Assembly: GCA_947646415.1 (NCBI GenBank)
Contig: CANSGN010000002.1
Span: 62,001-126,000 of the forward strand
Direction: 5' to 3'
DNA length: 64,000 nucleotides
Origin: an uncultured Clostridia bacterium
Lineage (GTDB): Bacteria; Bacillota; Clostridia; Christensenellales; UBA3700
Of this stretch, positions 45,293-55,147 are shown in pieces (position 1 is the stretch's first letter; the number at the start of each line of letters is the position of its first letter). The notes beneath the pieces are model-generated. The model was not told where the DNA came from. It saw only the letters and a list, made by a program, of their open reading frames with translations, and did not search any database. The position numbers and the translations under genes are program-made.

Positions 45293-48211
45293 ATGAAGAA
45301 ATTTACAAAAGTATTTGTTGGTATATGCTTAATAATCTTGGTGGCTTTGAGTGCGACTGCTTGTTCGCTTAAAAAAGATGCCGAAGGTAGGTTTATGCTT
45401 AATGCGCCTAAAGTTACTATCGAAAACGATATAGTATCTTGGGTGGTAGTCGGCAACGGCAAAAAATACTATGACAAGTTTGATATAAAAATCGATGACA
45501 GGATAATTGAGGGTGTAAGCGGCAATCAATACAGCTTGGCAGAAGTTGACGGTGGAAAAACTGTCAGCGTACAAGTCCGTGCAGCAGGCGACAATGTAAA
45601 AACCGTAAGCAGCCCTTTTAGTGATGCGGTTAGTTATAAAGCACCGTTAAGATTGGCAGCTCCTAAAGCAATTAGCGTAGCGGAAGTTGACGGAGGTCTA
45701 AAAATCACTTGGGATAAAGTTGAAAATGCGGAAACTTACGATATACAACAAATCGAATCTGTAAATGGCGGAACTCAATGGTACAGAAATGTTACGGATA
45801 CTTCTTTTGTGGTTGCATCGAGCAATATTTCAGCTACAGGTAAATATCACTATAAAGTGCAAGCAAAAAACAGCTCTAAAGATTTTATGGATTCAAGCTT
45901 ATCCATTGTGCAAGCAATTTATACTAAATCCGAAAAATTGGCTGCACCAGCACCGGAACTTAACAGCAGTAGTATAACTTGGTCGGAAGTACCATCTGCC
46001 ACAAATTATACAATTTCTTTTGCAAAAGTGACGGAAAGTTACGATGATAGCAATATTAACGAAATCGTACAGAAATATAAAGAACATGCAATAGATGTAA
46101 TAACTGTTTCGCAAAGTTCGCGTTCTTACACCAATACACAGGTTACTGAAGCATTAAAAACTTATAAAACTAAGTGGGACGCGGCAAATTCCGGGGACTT
46201 GGATATCGCAGGTAAATATGTGATTTATATCAAAGCTATTCATTCAAAATATTCGGATGTTTATTTGGACTCGGATATGGCAGCAGTCACTAAAATTTAT
46301 GATAAAGACTCGGATAGTGAAAGTAAAAAACCTATTATATTTTCAAAACCAGGTCTTGCAAGCGACATTAAAATAACAGACGATAAAGTTGGCGAAGAGG
46401 GGAATCAAACGGATGCAAAAGTATTGCATTGGCAAAAAGTCGAGGAATTTAACAAATATACCTTAAGATTTTACAGTAATGGTGCAAGAGCATTTGAGAC
46501 AAATGTAGATGAAAACTCTGACAATTTGACAAGTAGGTTTGAAAATAACGAAGTTCAACGCGGTAAGATTTTTGAAATTGCGATTGCAGTAAGGGGAGAT
46601 TTTGAAAACGGTATTTTGTCGGGAGAGGAATCTTATTACGGCGAGGGAGATAATCATTCGACATATTCTTATATTCCTAACGAATTAAAGCTTGTTGGCG
46701 GAGATGGGGAGTATAAAGATTACTATAAGATTGATAACTTGGGTGATTTCCAATATATGTTGCAAAATGCAAGTGCAGGCAACAAATACTATTTGACAAA
46801 AGATATAGATGGTGGCTCATCTAGCGTAAACTGCAATTTCTTGGCAGGAACAGGCGAATTTATCGGTATTTTCGATGGCGGCAACAGAGTTATTTCCAAT
46901 ATCAATTTTGTTGTAAACGGAAATAGTCAGTCTATTAATTTGTTTAATACAATTTCTAATACTCCAGAGATTAATTCCGAATTTAAAAATGTTACATTCA
47001 GTAATATTAGCATTAAAACAGAAGATACTAATATTCAAAATGTAGCGCTTATAGCTAACGAAAATAATGGAATAATACAAAATGTATATATTATATCAAG
47101 CAGCTTTGAAACTATGTGCACAACAGCAGGGTTAGTGATAAGCAACTTTGGCGAAATAAACGGTTGCGGTTTTATGAACACAACCATTCAAGCGACAGGT
47201 TATGTGGAAGATGAAGAAGAAAAAACTACAGTAACCGAAGGCAGAGCAATAAACAGTGCTGCTATTGCAATAAATAATAATGGCAGAATTTTCAATGCAA
47301 GTATTTTTAAGGCGAAAGTAAATGCTGTTTCTAGACTTGCAAATGTTAAAGCAGGTGGTGTAGCAGTATTTAATAATGGTACAAACAGCAAGATAACAAA
47401 TTCATTTGTAAGAAAGTCTTTTATTAATTCGGACACTATAATTGGCTCAAATGCAGTATCTGCAATTTCAGGCGGTATAGTGGCACAAAATGAGGGTACA
47501 GTCAGCGAATGTTATGTGACTCATGAGTCAAGCGAAAGCACAGCAGTACAGGCTAACAGCGGCATACTTTCGGGTGCGACGGCTGTAAGAGATTCGGTTG
47601 CAGGCGGTATTATTGGCGAAATGATTAACGGAAACATTAACCATTGTTATGTTTCTTCCGCACGTATTTATTCAAACACAAGAGCATCGGGTATGGTTGG
47701 CAGAAAGACTAATTCCAATGCAATAACTATCCAAAACAGCTATGTGTTCAGAATAAGACTTAATGCAAGCGATAGAGCAATGGTTTTGACGGATACCGAG
47801 GGTGTAAAATGCAATAATGTTTATGCAGTTAAAATGGATATTTCAAGAGACGCAAACTTCAACAACATTGCAGCGGACAAGCAAATTGAGCGTGGCGATT
47901 TGATTAACACGGAAATTGACGGATTTGCAGTGTTCAAGGAGGACTATGCAGAACAACCTATTTTGAAAAATATGCTTTATGTAAAGCCAAGTGGTTATGA
48001 AGTTGAGTACTCCAAAAACGCAAATCGTAATTTGGTGGTATATGCAATGCTTGGCAACGGAAAAGATAATCAAATTGTTTGCAATATAGACGACGCTTGG
48101 AAGTCCGATTTAACAAAAACAGGTAAGAAAGTGGATATTTACACTGTAACATTAGGAGAAGGGGATAGTGCATTAAAATTGGTATTGCCTATTCACGTAA
48201 CAGTAAAATAA
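45293..48211 (+). CDS. Large lipoprotein with fibronectin-III-like and GLUG-like repeats
   Basis: This 972-residue lipoprotein has its lipobox at SATAC (Cys24). Residues about 120-450 contain several fibronectin type III-like units (LAAPKAISVAEVDGGLKITW, LAAPAPELNSSSITW, KVLHWQKVEEFNKYTLRFY). From about 490 to 860 there are repeated segments of 25-35 residues with Gly-rich turns (GNFLAGTGEFIG-like, SGGIVAQNEGTVSECYV, AGGIIGEMINGNINHCYV), resembling the GLUG motif family, which forms beta-solenoids in adhesins. It is probably a surface adhesion or carbohydrate-contacting protein. GGAGAAAAT precedes the start. Confidence 0.85.
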   Translation: MKKFTKVFVGICLIILVALSATACSLKKDAEGRFMLNAPKVTIENDIVSWVVVGNGKKYYDKFDIKIDDRIIEGVSGNQYSLAEVDGGKTVSVQVRAAGDNVKTVSSPFSDAVSYKAPLRLAAPKAISVAEVDGGLKITWDKVENAETYDIQQIESVNGGTQWYRNVTDTSFVVASSNISATGKYHYKVQAKNSSKDFMDSSLSIVQAIYTKSEKLAAPAPELNSSSITWSEVPSATNYTISFAKVTESYDDSNINEIVQKYKEHAIDVITVSQSSRSYTNTQVTEALKTYKTKWDAANSGDLDIAGKYVIYIKAIHSKYSDVYLDSDMAAVTKIYDKDSDSESKKPIIFSKPGLASDIKITDDKVGEEGNQTDAKVLHWQKVEEFNKYTLRFYSNGARAFETNVDENSDNLTSRFENNEVQRGKIFEIAIAVRGDFENGILSGEESYYGEGDNHSTYSYIPNELKLVGGDGEYKDYYKIDNLGDFQYMLQNASAGNKYYLTKDIDGGSSSVNCNFLAGTGEFIGIFDGGNRVISNINFVVNGNSQSINLFNTISNTPEINSEFKNVTFSNISIKTEDTNIQNVALIANENNGIIQNVYIISSSFETMCTTAGLVISNFGEINGCGFMNTTIQATGYVEDEEEKTTVTEGRAINSAAIAINNNGRIFNASIFKAKVNAVSRLANVKAGGVAVFNNGTNSKITNSFVRKSFINSDTIIGSNAVSAISGGIVAQNEGTVSECYVTHESSESTAVQANSGILSGATAVRDSVAGGIIGEMINGNINHCYVSSARIYSNTRASGMVGRKTNSNAITIQNSYVFRIRLNASDRAMVLTDTEGVKCNNVYAVKMDISRDANFNNIAADKQIERGDLINTEIDGFAVFKEDYAEQPILKNMLYVKPSGYEVEYSKNANRNLVVYAMLGNGKDNQIVCNIDDAWKSDLTKTGKKVDIYTVTLGEGDSALKLVLPIHVTVK

Positions 48212-48221
48212 GGAGCGCTTT

Positions 48222-49046
48222 ATGAGCGAATGTAATGGAAATTGTTCAAGTTGCGGTCAAAAAGGCGGTTGTGACAGCCCTTTAAAAAAGCTTGAGCAAA
48301 ACAAAAACAGCAATATAAAAAAAGTTATAGGTATTGTAAGCGGTAAAGGCGGCGTAGGTAAATCTTTGACTACAGCTTGCCTTGCAACCGTATTTCAATC
48401 AAAAGGTTTTAAAACAGGTATAATCGACGGAGATATTACGGGTGCTTCTATCCCTAACATTTTCGGGCTTGATAGCGGTATTGCAAGTGACGGGGAGTAT
48501 ATGATTCCCGCAGTTACAAAAACAGGTATCAAAGCGATAAGCATAAACTTGTTGCTAGAAACTCCCGACAGCCCTGTAGTATGGCGTGGCTCTATGCTAT
48601 CCAATGTTTTAAAACAATTTTGGACAGATGTAAGATGGGACGAAATAGACTATATGTTTATTGATATGCCTCCTGGAACAGGCGATATTCCGCTTACTGC
48701 ATTTCAGTCGTTGCCAATCGACGGAATTGTTATTGTAACATCTCCGCAAGATTTGGTATCTATGATAGTAAAAAAAGCATACAATATGGCAAAGCTTATG
48801 AACATACCAATCTTAGGCATTGTGGAAAATATGAGCTATATCGAGTGTAGCGATTGCGGAAAGAGGATATATCCGTTTGGAGAGGGCAAAGCAGACAGAG
48901 TTGCACAGGAACTTGGCGTAAAATTGCTTGCTAAAACTCCGATAAATCCAAGTATAGCAAAAGCGTGCGATGATGGTAATATTGAGGATATAAGCATACC
49001 GAGTTATGAAAAAGCGGCGGAAATGATTATTGAAATCTTAAAATAA
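48222..49046 (+). CDS. Mrp/ApbC-type iron-sulfur carrier ATPase
   Basis: This 274-residue P-loop ATPase of the Mrp/ApbC/NBP35 family carries and inserts [4Fe-4S] clusters. The P-loop is SGKGGVGKS (near 40-48). The N-terminus has a ferredoxin-like CNGNCSSCGQKGGC cluster, as in NBP35. The C-terminal CSDCG pair binds the bridging cluster. IDMPPGTGDIPLT is typical. It starts 10 bases after the lipoprotein stop with AAGGAG. Confidence 0.95.
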   Translation: MSECNGNCSSCGQKGGCDSPLKKLEQNKNSNIKKVIGIVSGKGGVGKSLTTACLATVFQSKGFKTGIIDGDITGASIPNIFGLDSGIASDGEYMIPAVTKTGIKAISINLLLETPDSPVVWRGSMLSNVLKQFWTDVRWDEIDYMFIDMPPGTGDIPLTAFQSLPIDGIVIVTSPQDLVSMIVKKAYNMAKLMNIPILGIVENMSYIECSDCGKRIYPFGEGKADRVAQELGVKLLAKTPINPSIAKACDDGNIEDISIPSYEKAAEMIIEILK

Positions 49047-49090
49047 AATCTTAGCCGAGGCAAGTTACTTTTGTCACGGCTGATTTTATG
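49043..49090 (+). terminator. Terminator of the Mrp gene
   Basis: AAAATC and AGCCG pair with CGGCT and GATTTT in a bulged stem, ending in a T-rich run. Confidence 0.5.
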
Positions 49091-49218
49091 TTATTTGATA
49101 GATTAATGTTTTTAATTTTATATTAATAGGAAGATAAATTTTATAATAAATAAAAACATGTTTAAATAATATGTATTGTTATATTAAAATATAATTATAA
49201 AAAATATAGTGGTGGTTT

Positions 49219-51792
49219 ATGAAAAAACAAAAAGAACGACAACCTTTATCGTCTGTCGACGTGGATATTGCCACAGGTTTGACAGATGCTCAAATTGCGG
49301 AGAGAAAACAAAAGGGATACATAAACAGCGTTAAAATAGGCTCGTCAAAGTCCTATTTTAGTATTTTTGTTGGAAATATTTTTACTTTTTTCAACTTGAT
49401 TTGTTTTTTGGTTTTTATATGGCTTATCACTGTAATCGAAGATTTTAACGGGGTTAAAAATCTTGCCTTTATGGTAATAATCGCTGCTAATATCATAATC
49501 GGAATAGCGCAGGAAATAAGGGCAAAATTGACCATGGATAAACTTTCTTTGTTGTCATCGCCCGATGTAAAGGCGTTTAGGAACGGCAGCGAAGTTTCCA
49601 TAAAGCTAAACGAAATATTGCTTGGCGAAATAATAAAACTAAAAGCAGGTGCTCAAGTTTGTTCGGACAGCGTGATTCGCGAGGGAGAAGTGGAAGTAAA
49701 CGAAGCTTTGCTTACGGGCGAATCTCAAGCAATCAAAAAAGGTATCGGGGATATTTTGCTTTCGGGTAGTTTTATAGTTAGCGGCAGTTGCGTTGCGGAA
49801 GTTGACCATATCGCGGAAGATAACTATATTCAAAAATTAGCTATGGATGCTAAGCAATTTAAAAAGGTCGATTCCGAATTATTGCATTCATTAAAATTCA
49901 TATTCAAAATTATTTCAATTATAATTTTCCCTATTGTTATTGGGGCGTTTTTTACAAATTGGAACGATGCACTTATGGAAATCGCTGTGGGAAAAGGCTT
50001 GGATTTCAAAGATACATTGTTTTATGCCATAGGACATTTGGGCGAGTTCAGCGGGGCGGAGTTGTATTCTGCTTATAGGCTTGCCGTAACACCTACAAGT
50101 ACTGCAATCATAGGTATGATACCTGCGGGATTGTTTTTGTTGACATCCGTTGCTTTGGCAGTGGGCGTAGTAAGACTTGCAAAACATAAGGCTTTGGTAC
50201 AACAGCTATATTCGATAGAAACACTTGCAAGGGTGGATATGTTGTGCCTTGACAAAACGGGTACAATCACGGACGGTACAATGAGCGTTCGTAAAATAGA
50301 GTGTGCAAAAATTGCGGAAGAAGATATAAAAAAGATAATATCAAGTATGCAATTTGCTTTGGGCGAAAATAACCAAACGGCCGATGCTTTGATTAAATAT
50401 TTCGGTAAGGAAGAATATTTGCAAGCGACAGGAGTCATACATTTTTCTTCCGAAAGGAAATGTACTGCCGTTAAGTTTAAGGATGAGGCATTGTATGTTT
50501 TAGGTGCACCGGAATATGCTACCGATATGTTAAATAAAAACTTGCAACAAGTGATTGAAGATAATTCTAAACTAGGATTTAGGTGCTTATTGCTTTGCAA
50601 AAACGGTGCAGTAGCGGATGAAATAGACAGTATCCCTACACGTAATACACCGATTGCTATAATAGTAATTGAGGATAATATTAAGGAAGATGCACCTGAG
50701 ATAATCGACTATTTCAAACAAAACGGGGTCGACGTAAGGGTTATAAGCGGTGACAATCCTGTAACCGTAAGTGAGGTTGCAAGGCGTGTTGGAATAAATA
50801 ATGCCGATAAATACATTAATTTGCACAATATGTCGGATGAGGAAATCCGTGAGATAGCAATGGATTATACTGTTTTCGGCAGGGTTAATCCAGCACAAAA
50901 AAAGTTGCTTGTACAAATTTTTAAGGAAAACAATCATACAGTTGCAATGACGGGAGATGGTATCAACGATATTCTTGCACTAAAGGAAGCAAACTGTTCA
51001 ATAGCTATGGCAAACGGCTCGGAAGCTACAAGAAATATAGCACAAATAGTTTTGCTTGATAGCAATTTTGCAAGTATGCCTAAAGTAGTAGGCGAGGGCA
51101 GACGTGTTGTTAACAATATTGAAAGAGCAAGTGCATTGTTTTTAACAAAAACCGTATTCTCAATGCTTTTCCAAATAATGCTTATTTTTATGGGAATTGA
51201 AATGCCGTTAGAGCCAATTCATCTTTCATTTATAAGCTTTTTCAGCATAGGCGTACCGTCATTCTTCTTGGCACTTGAGCCTAACAACAGGAAGATAGAA
51301 GGACGGTTTATCGTCAATGTAAGCAAACGAGTTATTCCTGCCGGTATAGGTGTCGCCGTCAATGTATTTTTGCTTATGATTTTGTCTCAAGTTACAGGTA
51401 TTGTACAAATACCTATTGAGCAATTAAACACAGCAGTTTTGATAAGTGTATATTTGACATTCTCTATAATACTGTTTAACGTTTGCAAACCATTCAATTA
51501 TATGCGTGTGATTTTGTATGGCATTATGTTTGGACTTGCAATGATTTGTATAGTATTTATGCCTATGGTAAACGGATTTTGGAATGGCAATTTGAATTTG
51601 TTTAAGCTTGCTTCGATAACAGATATTACAACTATATTTATGATAATGTCGCTATTATTAATAAGCATATATACGATAAAAGTTTGCAACTTTATTGCAG
51701 ACCAATTTAAACTCGATGAAAAAGGAAAAGTTTACTTTGATACCGAATTGATTCGTAAGTTTAAAGAACTTTTTAAAAAGGAGAACAGATAA
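49219..51792 (+). CDS. P-type cation-transporting ATPase
   Basis: This 857-residue P-type ATPase has the actuator loop TGES (166-169), the phosphorylation motif DKTGT (Asp345), MTGDGINDILALKEA and about ten membrane helices. No N-terminal heavy-metal domain or CPC motif is present. The general look, including a DxxGIND hinge and the helix-rich C-terminus, is closest to the CtpE-like group in Gram-positive bacteria, which has been linked to calcium uptake; the ion here is inferred, not shown. The stop codon abuts the GTG start of the next gene. Confidence 0.92.
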   Translation: MKKQKERQPLSSVDVDIATGLTDAQIAERKQKGYINSVKIGSSKSYFSIFVGNIFTFFNLICFLVFIWLITVIEDFNGVKNLAFMVIIAANIIIGIAQEIRAKLTMDKLSLLSSPDVKAFRNGSEVSIKLNEILLGEIIKLKAGAQVCSDSVIREGEVEVNEALLTGESQAIKKGIGDILLSGSFIVSGSCVAEVDHIAEDNYIQKLAMDAKQFKKVDSELLHSLKFIFKIISIIIFPIVIGAFFTNWNDALMEIAVGKGLDFKDTLFYAIGHLGEFSGAELYSAYRLAVTPTSTAIIGMIPAGLFLLTSVALAVGVVRLAKHKALVQQLYSIETLARVDMLCLDKTGTITDGTMSVRKIECAKIAEEDIKKIISSMQFALGENNQTADALIKYFGKEEYLQATGVIHFSSERKCTAVKFKDEALYVLGAPEYATDMLNKNLQQVIEDNSKLGFRCLLLCKNGAVADEIDSIPTRNTPIAIIVIEDNIKEDAPEIIDYFKQNGVDVRVISGDNPVTVSEVARRVGINNADKYINLHNMSDEEIREIAMDYTVFGRVNPAQKKLLVQIFKENNHTVAMTGDGINDILALKEANCSIAMANGSEATRNIAQIVLLDSNFASMPKVVGEGRRVVNNIERASALFLTKTVFSMLFQIMLIFMGIEMPLEPIHLSFISFFSIGVPSFFLALEPNNRKIEGRFIVNVSKRVIPAGIGVAVNVFLLMILSQVTGIVQIPIEQLNTAVLISVYLTFSIILFNVCKPFNYMRVILYGIMFGLAMICIVFMPMVNGFWNGNLNLFKLASITDITTIFMIMSLLLISIYTIKVCNFIADQFKLDEKGKVYFDTELIRKFKELFKKENR

Positions 51793-52494
51793 GTGAGTGG
51801 ATTTATTGCCGATAGCTTGAAAGATGCAATAAGAGAGCCTAAGTATAAAAAATATCAACAAAAAATAACTTGCTCCAAATATCCCAAGCAAGGTATACGT
51901 ATGGTGCATTTAAGGGCTTGTGCAAAACAACTTGCTCAGGAAATAAAGCTTTCAGACCTTATAGGATATAAGCCTAGTTTTTTGGAAGAACTTACAACTC
52001 TAGGTTTGATTATAGCATATTATCCCGCCGATGATATAAGGGAAAAGTTTGAGGCAATAGACTATTTTATAAGCATAAACGATAATTGGTCGACGAGCGA
52101 CACCATTATAAGCACAATAAAAGATAGGAGTGACTACTACTTCGAATATCTTATGGAAATGATGAAAGAAAGCGGTTGGCGTGGCAGATTTGCTATCACT
52201 TCACTTCTGTGGTTGTTTTTGGATAAAGAGCATATACATACGATTTTCGACGGGTTATATAATGTTTCTTACGGCGATTATTATGTGGATATGGCAGTAT
52301 CATGGCTACTTTCAAAAGCCTATGAGGAGTTTAAGGACGAGGTGGAGGAAGTTTTTGAAAACGCACCTCTTAATAAGTTTGTGCTTAAAACCACATTTGT
52401 AAAAATAAGAGATATTGTCGGGATATCTCAACAGGAAAAAGACAGAATGGAAGAAATTTTAAAGGATGTACTATGCAAAAAGGGGATGTTTTAG
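51793..52494 (+). CDS. DNA alkylation repair protein (AlkD-like)
   Basis: This 233-residue all-helical HEAT-repeat protein resembles the AlkC/AlkD family of alkyl-base DNA glycosylases (SWSTSDTI-like NDNWSTSDTI, then SGWRGRFAITSLL and MAVSWLLSKAYEEF). It would remove alkylated purines; the usual catalytic aspartate/tryptophan region (DNWSTSD) is present. The start is GTG immediately after the upstream TAA, with AAAAAGGAGAACAG before it. The last 22 bases overlap the next gene. Confidence 0.85.
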   Translation: MSGFIADSLKDAIREPKYKKYQQKITCSKYPKQGIRMVHLRACAKQLAQEIKLSDLIGYKPSFLEELTTLGLIIAYYPADDIREKFEAIDYFISINDNWSTSDTIISTIKDRSDYYFEYLMEMMKESGWRGRFAITSLLWLFLDKEHIHTIFDGLYNVSYGDYYVDMAVSWLLSKAYEEFKDEVEEVFENAPLNKFVLKTTFVKIRDIVGISQQEKDRMEEILKDVLCKKGMF

Positions 52495-53885
52495 AACTTA
52501 CAATCGAAAGCGTCGGTATGGACGGCGAGGGTGTTGCAAAACAGGACGGAATGGTAATTTTCGTCCCTTTTACTCTTGTAGGCGAAGTTGTAAAATGCGA
52601 AGTGACTTTTGTTAAAAAATCTTTTGCAAAAGCAAAAGTAATCAAGCTTATCAAAGGAGCGGAAGATAGAGTTCAGCCGTTGTGTCCTCATTTTAGGAAG
52701 TGTGGCGGTTGCGATATGCAGCATATTACATACTTAAAGCAACTTGCTATAAAAGGTGAAAACGTGAAAAACTGCTTTAAAAAGTATGCAGGGGAGCAAG
52801 TGCAAGTAAATGATGTTATTCCGTCCGATAATGTTTTTTATTATAGGAACAAAGCGCAGTTCCCGTTGTTTGAAAAAGACGGCAAAGTTTGCTTGGGCTT
52901 TTATAAGGAGAAAACTCACGAATTTGTTAAAATTGATAAGTGTTATTTATTATCCGATTGGTGTGATAAATTTACACAATCTTTTTTAAAAGTGGCAAAC
53001 GAATTAAAGCTTAGCTGTTATAACGAAAAAACGCATAGCGGTTTGCTAAGGCATTTGGTTTTAAGAAAGTTAAATGACGTTGTAAGTGTGACAGTCGTTG
53101 TCAATAGCAAAAAGTTTAATTATACGGATAAATTTGTAAAAGAACTATCAAAAATCGGTATTAAATTTTCATTTTATGTGTCACACAATACCGATAAAAC
53201 TAATTTGATTATGTCTAATGCCTATAATTTGTATGGAGATAAAGATATAAAAACGGATATTCTAGGTATTACTACTTTTGTAAATCCAATGTCATTTATG
53301 CAAATTAACGATTATATAAGGGATAAAATATATACAAAAGTTAGCGAATTGGTGTTGGACAGCAATAGTAAAATCGTCATAGATGCGTATTCAGGTGTAG
53401 GCGTGTTAACAAACATACTAGCTCAATGTGCGGATAAAGTATACGGCATAGAAATTGTTCCGCAAGCGGTGCAAAATGCTGACCAGCTTGCCAAAATAAA
53501 CGGAAATCAAAACAAAATTGTCAACATTTGCGGAGATAGCGCAGTCGAACTTCCAAAATTGGCAGAAAAAATTCGCGGCGACTTGATGAATGTTCAAAAT
53601 AATGGACAGACTACTTCATCCATAAATTCAATACAACTGAATGACGGTTTCACAGTAGTTCTTGACCCGCCTCGAAAAGGTTGCGATACACAAGTATTAG
53701 AAAGCTTGCTAAAAGCTAAACCAAACAAAATAATATACATATCATGCAATCCCGCAACCCTTGCCCGCGATGTCGCAATACTAAAACAAAACTACCAACT
53801 ATCCCTGGTCCAACCATACGACATGTTCCCCCAAACCTCCCATATCGAAACTCTGGTTTGTCTCGAGAGAAAGTATCAAAAATAA
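52473..53885 (+). CDS. 23S rRNA (uracil-C5)-methyltransferase, RlmD/RlmCD type
   Basis: This 470-residue S-adenosylmethionine-dependent methyltransferase makes 5-methyluridine in 23S rRNA. It has an N-terminal TRAM domain (residues 1-58), the iron-sulfur site CPHFRKCGGCDMQH with a further Cys, the SAM site VIDAYSGVGVLTNILA, and the catalytic YISCNPATLARD. The frame overlaps the AlkD-like gene. It contains an exact copy of the 16-base interspersed motif at 53148. The final 60 codons use more C than the rest of the gene. Confidence 0.93.
   Translation: MQKGDVLELTIESVGMDGEGVAKQDGMVIFVPFTLVGEVVKCEVTFVKKSFAKAKVIKLIKGAEDRVQPLCPHFRKCGGCDMQHITYLKQLAIKGENVKNCFKKYAGEQVQVNDVIPSDNVFYYRNKAQFPLFEKDGKVCLGFYKEKTHEFVKIDKCYLLSDWCDKFTQSFLKVANELKLSCYNEKTHSGLLRHLVLRKLNDVVSVTVVVNSKKFNYTDKFVKELSKIGIKFSFYVSHNTDKTNLIMSNAYNLYGDKDIKTDILGITTFVNPMSFMQINDYIRDKIYTKVSELVLDSNSKIVIDAYSGVGVLTNILAQCADKVYGIEIVPQAVQNADQLAKINGNQNKIVNICGDSAVELPKLAEKIRGDLMNVQNNGQTTSSINSIQLNDGFTVVLDPPRKGCDTQVLESLLKAKPNKIIYISCNPATLARDVAILKQNYQLSLVQPYDMFPQTSHIETLVCLERKYQK
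53148..53163 (+). repeat. Interspersed 16-mer TCAAAAATCGGTATTA (inside coding sequence)
   Basis: This is the third exact copy, translated within the methyltransferase as part of LSKIGIKF. Confidence 0.6.
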
Positions 53886-53922
53886 CGAAAAATTGAACAA
53901 AATAAGGGTAAAATAACACATT

Positions 53923-53967
53923 TTAAGCATCAGTAACATAAATTTTTACTTGATGCTTAATTTTTTT
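53923..53967 (+). terminator. Terminator of the methyltransferase operon
   Basis: TTAAGCATCA (53923-53932) pairs with TGATGCTTAA (53951-53960), followed by seven T. Beyond it the base composition becomes more AT-rich; this is the likely left edge of the accessory island. Confidence 0.8.
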
Positions 53968-54076
53968 ACTCAAAATACATAAACCTTTTGAAGTCTTGAA
54001 CCTAGCAGATGACTAAACATAACCTAAGACTGTGGGAACATATTGACATTTTTACAGTTAAATATAGTAAAAAATA

Positions 54077-54105
54077 TTGAATAAATATAATGAAAATGAT
54101 ATAAT
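54077..54105 (+). promoter_or_regulatory. Promoter of the 54140 gene
   Basis: TTGAAT (54077-54082), 17 bases, TATAAT (54100-54105) with an upstream TGA (extended -10). Confidence 0.6.
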
Positions 54106-54139
54106 TAAAAAGTAATTTGAATTTATGGAGTAGATAACA

Positions 54140-54787
54140 TTGAACGGACAAAAAAGATTTAATGAGTACTTTGCAAAATTGATTTTGAAATATTGTTATA
54201 AAGATAAATATTCAAATTTGCAAATTTTAGATAAACCAGATTTAAGAGATATAGAACACAATATAGGGATAGAGGTCGTTTATAGTATGGAACAAGATAG
54301 GTCAGAAGCTCTGTTTTTGCAAAGACAAATATCTTGTTGTATAGATGAAAATAGAAAAGTAAAATTACAAAAAAAATTAGATACAATACACAAAAAACAT
54401 AAAAATGACAACTATGAATATGAATACCATGGCAATTTTGCAAATGGAGTAGAAGATACATATTTAAAAGAAATATTTGACTGTGTCAGAAATAAAGTAG
54501 ATAAATTAAATAAATGTTTAAATTATGAAGAATTAGATAGTTATGAATTGTTTATTAATTCTGCAGTGCCAATTAGTGAATTTGGAGAACAATTTGATGT
54601 GTTGGAAAAATTAGAAGAAATAAACCAAGGAGAAAGAAAATTTGATGTGATACATGTTTTAGCGTATTATGATTTAATAACATTTGATATGTTAAATAAG
54701 CAAATTGAAAGAAAAAAGCTGTATTATTTTTATGAAAGAATAGGAAAAGCAGCAGAAGAACTAATGAACAAACCCCCTCTCGATTGA
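54140..54787 (+). CDS. Hypothetical protein, possibly PD-(D/E)xK nuclease-like
   Basis: I do not recognise a named family for this 215-residue protein. Near the N-terminus LQILDKPDLRDIEHNIGIEVVYS places PD and IEV in the order seen in PD-(D/E)xK nuclease-like domains (Asp, then Glu-x-x), but the expected lysine is replaced by Val. The middle is charged and helical. The start is TTG with ATGGAG upstream. A strong hairpin overlaps the stop codon. It stands at the left of the quorum-sensing island and could be a defence gene; that is only a suggestion. Confidence 0.6.
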   Translation: MNGQKRFNEYFAKLILKYCYKDKYSNLQILDKPDLRDIEHNIGIEVVYSMEQDRSEALFLQRQISCCIDENRKVKLQKKLDTIHKKHKNDNYEYEYHGNFANGVEDTYLKEIFDCVRNKVDKLNKCLNYEELDSYELFINSAVPISEFGEQFDVLEKLEEINQGERKFDVIHVLAYYDLITFDMLNKQIERKKLYYFYERIGKAAEELMNKPPLD

Positions 54788-54803
54788 ATATCGAAAGGGG
54801 GTT
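54771..54803. terminator. Terminator between convergent genes
   Basis: AACCCCCT pairs with AGGGGGTT and, inside it, TCGAT with ATCGA. The stem overlaps the stop codon of the 54140 gene. It can serve the convergent 54808 gene too. Confidence 0.8.
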
Positions 54804-54807
54804 AATT

Positions 54808-55068
54808 TTATATACCAAACACTTTAGCAATTTTTGCTCCTATATTTATACCACATTCAAAGTGAAAGTTGTCACTTAAAGTAATTAATTGAGTATAAAT
54901 ATTCATAACCTGTTCAAGTTGTTGCAATTGATTCGTGGAAAGAGTTGATTGCAATTCTTTTAAAGCTATATCTAATTTGTTTTGACATGAAGTAACTTCA
55001 TTGGGTTGGTTTTCTAGCAATTCCATTAATTTTCCGCTAATAATTTCATAAATGTCTTCAATTTTCAT
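54808..55068 (-). CDS. Small hypothetical protein (86 residues)
   Basis: This small mostly helical protein has no function I can name. It starts MKIEDIYEIISGKLMELLE and ends in a segment (FECGINIGAKIAKVFGI) resembling the C-terminus of small phage or mobile-element proteins of the DUF6809 kind; that match is tentative. The ATG at 55068 follows TGGAGAAAAAT; the in-frame ATG 4 codons earlier overlaps that ribosome site. It is divergent from the HTH gene at 55214. Confidence 0.55.
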   Translation of the reverse strand: MKIEDIYEIISGKLMELLENQPNEVTSCQNKLDIALKELQSTLSTNQLQQLEQVMNIYTQLITLSDNFHFECGINIGAKIAKVFGI

Positions 55069-55147
55069 ATTTTTCTCCATAAATGCTTGTTTTTATTTAG
55101 TTTAACTCTTTTTTCATACTAAGTCAAGATGTTAATTTCATATAACT

